Origin: Megalonaias nervosa | Lineage: Eukaryota; Mollusca; Bivalvia; Unionida; Unionidae | Direction: 5' to 3' | Length of the DNA: 64,000 nt | Assembly: GCA_016617855.1 (NCBI GenBank) | Contig: JAECUM010004979.1 | Location: forward strand, 1-64,000 | Shown here: one piece after another, positions 49,905 to 64,000 of the stretch | How the letters are laid out: every line of letters begins with the position of its first letter | Position numbering within the stretch: the first letter of the stretch is position 1 | Made by a program: the position numbers and the translations under genes | Notes under the pieces: generated by a model | What the model was told of the DNA's origin: nothing | The model's database searches: none | What the model saw: only the letters and a program-made list of their open reading frames with translations

Positions 49905-51690
49905 GGGGTGGGAGACAGATCCCGTGCTTCCTCATCATAACTGTCAGGGTCGATGTTTTGCATTGTTTGACTATTGGACCCTCATCACTATAACCATTTA
50001 CTAATAGTCTTAATTTCATTTGTAAGCAGCCAGTGTAGGTAGCTTAACCTGTTCATGAACACGAAAATAGATTTAAGAAATGAAAATTAGTTACTCATGA
50101 GTCTGGACAATAATGAGTCGGCCAAGTCACAATGAACTCATGAAAGCATCAAATCCAAGAGTCATTAGGAAATCCAACAAAACAACGCATCCTTTCGTTT
50201 GAATACTGAACTTATATTCAGAACACAGTTGAGAATTAAAATAAATATTAAGACAATGCTGTGCAATGTTCAAAACCTTAGATCGGCTACTATTGGTGGA
50301 AATACTTGTTTGATGTTGACGTAGCGTGTCCGTTATTAGAGAATCCCTGTTCTATAAATAACTAAGTAGCAGAAGCTCTCAACAAGAATTCATACGCTTA
50401 AATAATACTCTAAAACTGATAGCAAATATCTAAAAAGCAAAAATAAAAATAAAAGAATTTATAAAATTATAAAGAATTGCAATTATCGTGGTATAAACTG
50501 TCAGATGCAGACTCACACAGCTTGCATAATGCCTTCTGTTGTTATTTCTGTGTGAATAGGCAACTGACAGTGTATACCAACTCAGAAAAAAACAACAACA
50601 AAAAGTCTTAATTAGGCATGTTACTCTCAAAAAGCGAGCAATAGGAACATTGCCCCAAATCACAGACATATCGTTGTTATTAACAGGTAACTCCTGCCAT
50701 CGCTTGGGATCAACGAAGAGATGTTCAAGGCGGTTCACAAATACATAATTACGTCTAAACAATTGCCTGATCATTACTGATGTCTTCGTGTTAAGCTATA
50801 ATATCTCCGGTATTAGCATACACCACCCGAGCTAAAGTTAAAAGTCTATCATCTAACCTCTCACACTCCATAAGTGGCAACATTCTTATAATTCATTTTC
50901 TTATTATTCTCCTTTTTGTTGATTTGCAAGTATACAGTAACAAGTGAACACTACTTATTAGTTACTTTCTGATATTATTATAATATTGTATTTGCAGTAT
51001 TGTTACCTTAATACTTCAGTAGCATGTATTATGCCTTCATTATTCAAATCATTATCACAATATTGTAAATAAGAAGAAGCTTGAAATAAGCTTATGTTTG
51101 TTGCTCAGTCCTCCATATATTTTGTTCAACTTGCTATACATTCTACCATAAAATTTTAGCTAAAAAAATAAATATCATATAAACCAAAGTACCTCTCAAT
51201 ATTTATGTATTAGTTTATATCGTGTAAAGCTGTAATGGAATTGCCATTGTCTTTGATTTGTCATCAATTGCAGTGTTTTTATTTACTTGAGTCGCTGGAT
51301 TAGCTATACATCGTCCATTCATTCTTTATAACATATAGATTTAAATAAGCGACAGGTCATCTGGAAGAATTACGTGCGTCATCTGAAGTACGAAGTCCAA
51401 AATGTTTGCTATTATTCTTCTTGGAGTTTGCTTGCTAAATACGTTTTGTATTTTATATTTGTAATTTGATATCCATTCTTTTATTTTGTTGCATTGATTT
51501 TGAATTTCTTAACAAACTTTAAATACATTAAAATGAGGAATATGTCTAAATATTTATTATATGTCATTCTTCAACCTTTCCCGCCATTTTAGAAGTATAA
51601 ATACCAATTTTGAATGTGAAATAAAACAGATCTCAGTCAATCTAATGACAGGAGAATTTTGTTCCAATTACAATATCCCCTTTACAGTCT
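49905..51690. other. No gene seen
   Basis: AT-rich. A minus-strand ORF of 114 codons (50430-50774) matches no family I know. Confidence 0.4.
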
Positions 51691-51698
51691 AAATGTAG

Positions 51699-51766
51699 AC
51701 ATACATACATACATACATACATACATACATACATACATACATACATACATACATACATACATACAT
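51699..51766. repeat. (ACAT)n microsatellite, left part
   Basis: Tetranucleotide array that ends where the solo LTR begins. Confidence 0.95.
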
Positions 51767-52686
51767 TGTTACGTGTAGGCTCGTACAAATGTGACAAAAC
51801 AAAAGAGTGAAGTCAACAAGCTTTGTAAATTTTAACAAAATAATTTATTTCCCTAGAAAACAAAATAAAAATATGAAATAGGACTTACGGTTTGTGAAAA
51901 TAATCCAAAAATTAATCCTAGAATTGAAAAATATAAGTCCTATCACTAAACAGTTCTAATTGAATCCAGGTTCGAATCTCGATGAAGTTCCAATATGGAA
52001 GGCGATGACGTCAGATGAGGTCGTTGTACTGATGGCAACAGTTCCTCGTTGAATCACAATTTATAATGTTTTGTTTAGAATTCCAGAATAATTTCCACTG
52101 AATGTCTTTGTCCCAGAACTTTTATAAAGAAGACGAGTATTTTCCAGGGTGAATAAATTATTTTAAATAATAAACTCAAATCAAATGGCAACAACAAGAA
52201 TACCTTTCGGCCTGAAGGTATTTTTTTACGACTGCCAAAATCTACTAGAGAGCGTCTGTTTTAAGCCGCGATTTTAGATCACATGATGGCTCACGTGACA
52301 GGCCTCGTGATCACTAATTTGAACGCGCAGTAAAAAAAAATTACAATTTACACGTACGCTAGAATAGCCCTATCTAAGAATCAGATTCCCACACTGGAAT
52401 AAATTAAAAAAGAAAGGCTGTTTACAACTCAGCTAACACGTGGGCCGAACATGACCTTGGTAATAGCCAATCATTTTCGCTTAGTGTTTACAAAACGTCT
52501 CAACCAAGGTGAACTAAAATGCTGATAAAGCAACCCTTACGTTCCAATTAGGTCAAGTGAATTTTCCAAAAAGAGATTCAAAATCCAATGAAAATTATCA
52601 TTACAATAAAATATAATGAAACAAAAATAAAATAAAGAGAGAATTTAAAACTAACACACAAGCAATTTAATTACATATACGTAACA
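51767..52686. mobile_element. Solo LTR inserted in a (TACA)n microsatellite
   Basis: 920 bp that begins TGTTACGT and ends ACGTAACA, the TG...CA inverted termini of an LTR. The same tetranucleotide array flanks both sides, with TACAT directly at each junction (a candidate 5-bp target duplication, ambiguous because the array itself repeats it). A TATAAA lies at about 52125 on +. No internal retroelement genes are present. Orientation is not determined. Confidence 0.6.
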
Positions 52687-52743
52687 TACATACATACATA
52701 CATACATACATACATACATACATACATACATACATACATACAT
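52687..52743. repeat. (TACA)n microsatellite, right part
   Basis: Continuation of the array on the far side of the solo LTR. Confidence 0.95.
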
Positions 52744-52875
52744 GAATACACGAGCGACAGAGGCGCGTGTGTTTGTGTGTTTGAATGGCCGCTGGCCATT
52801 ACATTGTGTGTAAATGGAAATAAGTCATAAATGTGTATATGTGTGCATGTGCGTGTGTGCGTGTGTGTGTCTGCT

Positions 52876-52985
52876 TGAACCATTTTTAGAAGTCTTTGGT
52901 ATGATATGGCCGGGGTTCGAATCCGCGACCTGCCGCATCCGAGGCGGACGCTGTAATAGCTTGGGCCACCGGAGCGGTAGTCAAA
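52876..52985 (-). mobile_element. tRNA-derived SINE head, truncated
   Basis: The minus strand reads as a tRNA-like sequence with an anticodon-arm shape (CCGC, seven-base loop CTCGGAT, GCGG) and a B-box (GATTCGAACCC), followed by CATACCAAAGACTT and then a CA-rich run. The T-stem is mismatched, so it is not a functional tRNA. The sequence resembles tRNA-derived SINEs I associate with bivalves. Confidence 0.55.
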
Positions 52986-53689
52986 AGAGTAAATCGGTTG
53001 ATAAACAGCATGGTTAGTAAACATAGAAAAAATGGAGACTTGCACAGCTTAATTCCATTTTTAAAATAAATTTTCAAGGTAGAAAAATGTGTGTAATATA
53101 TATTTATAACAATAACATAAGCTCAAATTATTTTCATAGAATCATACTTACAATAATGACTGTGACAACAAAAAATTGTATTGGTAAAATAAAAACACAC
53201 AGAAAAACAAAGAAAATACATACGTTTATTTTAAGAAAGAAATACAGACAGAAAAACAAACTTTGGGAAATAAACAAAATATATGTCAGGCTGCCAAGTC
53301 GATAAAACATCTTGCACAGCAAAAAGACCATACAGATGGAGTCCAGTAAACATAACCAAAGAGTATGGTTTGTAAGATTTTAATGACATAAAAGTTATGC
53401 CGAACGTTTTATTTTTAATTTTGCTTGAATGGTCATGGAAACCCATCTCGAATTACAGTGAAAGAACTACTACATTTACTAAATTAGATAAAAAAAAAAA
53501 TTTTTATATGTTGATAGTGATATTTACTTTGACGCTTCAGATTCCAAACAAAACTAAAAAATTTGACAAAAGAGCTTTCCATATTGATACAAATATTGCA
53601 ACGACATCGAGTCTCAATTATCTTATGAAAAAGTTACATACGTTGCTTATAATCTTTATATTATGCATGTATTGTAATGTATGCTGTTT

Positions 53690-53691
53690 TG

Positions 53692-53736
<45 letters not shown>
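53690..53736. repeat. (ATA)n microsatellite
   Basis: About 14 units, followed by a short (CAT)n run. Confidence 0.95.
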
Positions 53737-53738
<2 letters not shown>

Positions 53739-54135
53739 CATCATCATCATTAGAGCTAATGCAATGATTCACCATTGCAAATTCTACGATTTTCACTGCA
53801 CATTCCAACGTTACCTGCCCCCGACCCTCCCTCGACCCCTGACAGTGACCATGGGGTCATAAAGCATATTCCGTCAAGTGTATGATTGGTCCTCCCGCTA
53901 TATATATTTGGTTACTAAATATTTATATATGTCACTGTAATTACAAAGTTTGTATATTAAACCAATGACCCCAATTCCACGAACCCTGGAGATGGTCATA
54001 TGGTCATAACAGCGGCAACATAATAACTTTAATGAAGCTTCAACCAGCGGTTTAGTAGATGTGGTAACGGATGGACGGACTAACGGATCGACGGAGAGAC
54101 AGACGGTATCACAATATCCTCAGCGCTTCTATAAA

Positions 54136-54156
54136 CAACAACAACAGCAGCAGCAA

Positions 54157-54232
<76 letters not shown>
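54136..54232. repeat. Compound (CAA)n(TAA)n microsatellite
   Basis: About 21 CAA-type units followed by about 9 TAA units. The poly-Asn ORF across it is an artefact. Confidence 0.95.
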
Positions 54233-54233
<1 letters not shown>

Positions 54234-54379
54234 GTTTACATAATAATGAAAGAGCAGCAAACGAAATAAGGACAAGATAATGAAAGCGCCAACTTGGGTA
54301 TGCTTATTTACATGCATGATATTACTCTGGTCACTATGCGACCAATCATAATAAAAGTGTAACAGTATCAAAGAGTAAT

Positions 54380-55840
54380 GGAAATAAATATATAGTATTT
54401 TTGCATAACTATATTGTCAAATACCATGCAGCGGTTAAGTTTTACAGGCAGATAATTGTACTAATTTTTACGCGTCCGGTCCTTTTGTAAAAATGAACAC
54501 GTAAATATTTGCATGCATGATGTTCCATATTACTTAATCCCTTAACCTGTAAAACTTAATACGCAGATTTTTAAATCGTCCACTTACTGAGATAATTATT
54601 CCGTAAAACTTTACAGCAGTTATAAATAACCCATGGTATTTTTTCACATGGAAGTTAATAGCTCAGTTAAGTAGTTCAAGCGCATCTAAATCAAATTGGG
54701 AATTCTGTTCTGCAAAGTTTCTTTTTAGCTTATTGCTATTAGAGATTTGACACACGGATTATTCACTCATGCAAAGACACATCTTTAACAGACGTAAACA
54801 TTAGTTTAGAAACTGAATACATGCATGAAAACAAATACAAATAATTATTTACATAAGGAAATAAAAGGCCTAAATGATTATACGTGGCGTCAAACTGTAT
54901 TTAAAAATAGTAACTTTCTTAATCTTCTCCTGGATTTTTATCGATATCCTACAACGATCCATAAGCTATCACATATTTCAATAATTACTCTCAATAATGT
55001 TTTGAAAAGCATCTCTTTCTAACATGCATCGAAATAAAATAGCTTAATAATCGCAATAAAAAACAATGAAAAAAAAATAGCTTACTTCGTGGTTATATCA
55101 AACTAGCGTACAAATCAGTTTAAAAAATTACATTTCTATTTTTACATGGATATTTGCCCGAACCGTCATATTGTTATGTGTTTATAAGTGATTACAGTTT
55201 CACTTGGCCCAGAATAGCCCAAGTCTCAAATCATGCTACTAACATCCGAACATATTTATTGTCAAGGATATATAAAAAGGAAATAAAAAACATCTTGGGC
55301 AGAAAGAAACAATATCCATGCAAACGGATCTGTAAATATATCTGGTAATATTTAAATAGAAAGTACAACAAATTTCATATAAAAGAATACACGATTGTTT
55401 TAATATAAGATGTCACTAAATTACTGATGTCGTGATTGGTCTGGGAAATGTTCATCTGTTCGGAAGGTACAGTCCTGGATCAAACAACCCTGTAATGAAA
55501 GAAAAGCGTCTATAATGGACGTGGGTAGACATGATTGAGAATTTCATAGATAAGTGGGTAGGTATCGGCACCTAGTTATCACCGAAAGGAACGCAGTATG
55601 CAACAATAATCTTTCAACAAGAAACACGACGTGCAATAGCATGCCTTATGAATTTGTAAAGAGGTTTAGTTGCAATGTACCGAAAAATAATCCACAATGC
55701 TTTTGAAATTGTTAGCCAAAAGAAATTCGACATAACTAGTACATTAACTAGAGTGCAAGGCAACAAATAAAATTAATAATTCGTTTCTAACAATTGAAAC
55801 AATATACATGTTAAATGTTCTACTAATCGCGAGAGCAAAA
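54380..55840. other. No gene seen
   Basis: AT-rich noncoding sequence without a recognised repeat. Confidence 0.4.
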
Positions 55841-55844
55841 GGTG

Positions 55845-58620
<2,776 letters not shown>

Positions 58621-58622
58621 TC

Positions 58623-62419
<3,797 letters not shown>

Positions 62420-62439
62420 TTTTAAACAAACAGTACACT

Positions 62440-64000
62440 ATACTTCAATGCTGCGAAGAAGTCGTCTGGCCTACTTTTTCATCTGATGTATCATGTAAAA
62501 TATTTTATAAAATACCGATCCTTCTATATCCTGTTAAAGCATTTTACTAAAAAATTCGTATTTTGAAAAGTAACTTTACATTTTCTGATGGAAATACATG
62601 CCACTGCTGTCAAGACGCCATTGCTCTTTGCAAATGGCTGCCTTCAACCAGTTGTATTTTTAAGCCCATGTTGGCGACGCACACCAAAGTTGCCGTCATC
62701 CGGATTCAAATTCAAACTGTTGTCTTTTCAAGGTATGCAACACGATATCTATTGATTGTAAATAACATATATGGTGCTATAATAATAGCCAAATTTAGCT
62801 TTGTGTCTGCATACAATACAAGGCGAGGCAACAGTGGGTTAATTGGAATTTAAACTTCAATATTCCCGAGTTTCAAACCCAAACGAATCTCTGTTTTTCT
62901 GCGTCAAGCGATTACTTTGACAAGTATGTGCTCGGTGAGTGATAATTACATGATAAAATTTAAGTTAATGACATTTTCTTGATTCGGCCTGCATACCACA
63001 CAAGATATGTTGAGACAAAGCTGACGGTATCTACACGGAATGAATTGAATGAAATCATGTATACAGTCCAAACAAAGTTTTGACAATTGAACATTTTGAA
63101 CGATATACGATAAGAGATATTAAAACAAGATAACAGAGCCATCTTCGGGTGATATAATCCAGCAAAACTGTTCTGTCATTTCAAGATGATTTTGAAATCT
63201 GAACATTAATATAAAAGCCATCCTACCCTAAGGTCATTACCGATTACAATACCTGAATAGTTCAACACAACTATTCTATTAGCATTTGTCTAAACAAACG
63301 ATCGTATGATATAAACGATATTTTATCCGGTACAGGTGGATTTGGGTTTAAAGCGATATCCATTTTTCAGGCCATCTTCTTTTGTATAGTAAGCTGCTTT
63401 AAGTTGATGTGGAATCAGAGGAGGCATTCAGCAAGATACATGCCAATTTTTTATTTTTTATGTCATTTTGATAGTTAAAATAAGACCGGACTTGGGTTGG
63501 CTAATTCTCCCAATTCCTTTATTTAAACATGCAAAATGTTTACTTGACAGTAACTCTGTGGAAAAAACTTTAGCATGTATACACATTTTGCTTTGAAAAT
63601 AACAAACTTAGATTCTAAACTTTTACATACATACATACATACATACATACACATACATACATAAAATAATATATGCCGAATGTAAAAGATGTTCCATGCT
63701 ACTATAGGTGCCAAGGTGTGCGAGATACAACATAGCTGCATGGTTCTACTCGTTTAACAGCTTAGTACATCTTTGCGTATATTATTATTACGAATTTTAA
63801 AAATTTAATAGGGAGAATGAAATGTCCATAATATTTATAATGAGGGGATGGCATTCCTTTTTCAGAAGAAGACCAAAGCGTTTTAAAATTACATCTAATG
63901 GTGACATAGGTGACTGGTTAACCGGCATGTTCTTTTGCAAACAAAGTTAATGAATACTTGTTGTGTCGTTTTCTTTTCCCCTGGCCTACATGACTAGACT
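62440..64000. other. No gene seen upstream of CARD gene A; (ATAC)n at 63627-63663
   Basis: May hold the gene A promoter and 5'UTR exon. No firm exon can be assigned. Confidence 0.4.

Noticed and set aside
50430..50774. Minus-strand ORF of 114 aa
   Set aside because: No family recognised, biased composition and no splice or promoter support.
52903..52985. Functional tRNA gene
   Set aside because: The T-stem is mismatched and the sequence continues into a SINE-like body.
54071..54371. Poly-Asn and poly-Cys/Tyr ORFs
   Set aside because: Products of the (CAA)n(TAA)n microsatellite.

Overview
This is an AT-rich metazoan nuclear fragment with introns, many microsatellites and heavy transposon content. 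A lophotrochozoan, most likely a bivalve mollusc, is suggested by a tRNA-derived SINE head with a sequence I associate with bivalves, a DIRS element, arrays of short degenerate repeats of the kind common in molluscs, and CARD-coiled-coil genes. The species is not determined. Four host genes can be supported, all on the minus strand: (1) SDHAF1 (8601-8846), an intact LYR-motif assembly factor for respiratory complex II; (2) TAMM41 (7199-8248), an intact mitochondrial CDP-diacylglycerol synthase, 352 bp downstream of SDHAF1 on the same strand; (3) CARD-CC gene B (35086-38590, four coding exons, predicted 447 aa); (4) CARD-CC gene A (58623-62419, three coding exons, predicted 517 aa). The two CARD genes share a design: a CARD exon ending in phase 1, a microexon of 41 or 44 nt that shifts the phase to 0, and one long terminal exon holding the coiled coil. 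They look like diverged tandem paralogues of CARD9/BCL10-type innate immune adaptors. LAYOUT. 1-7 kb: a 35-bp minisatellite and degenerate interspersed repeats, no gene. 7-9 kb: TAMM41 and SDHAF1. 9-11.5 kb: degenerate repeats with a perfect 54-bp minisatellite. 12.2-18 kb: a decayed DIRS (tyrosine-recombinase) retrotransposon on the minus strand, with inverted terminal repeats and an internal complementary region. 21-26 kb: satellite-like repeats and a probable MULE transposase remnant. 27.2-27.4 kb: a candidate promoter and first exon. 29-32 kb: two Ty3/gypsy fragments, integrase before reverse transcriptase. 35-39 kb: CARD gene B. 40-45 kb: a nearly intact non-LTR retrotransposon inside an older repeat array. 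45-58 kb: hAT, CR1-like, foldback, solo-LTR and SINE remnants and long microsatellites. 58.6-62.5 kb: CARD gene A. 62.5-64 kb: its upstream flank. HOW THE GENES RELATE. SDHAF1 and TAMM41 both act at the mitochondrial inner membrane or matrix, and no canonical poly(A) signal lies between them, so a shared transcript is possible. The CARD-CC pair would act as cytosolic oligomerising scaffolds. All exon structures are read by eye from splice consensus and phase, without transcript evidence.
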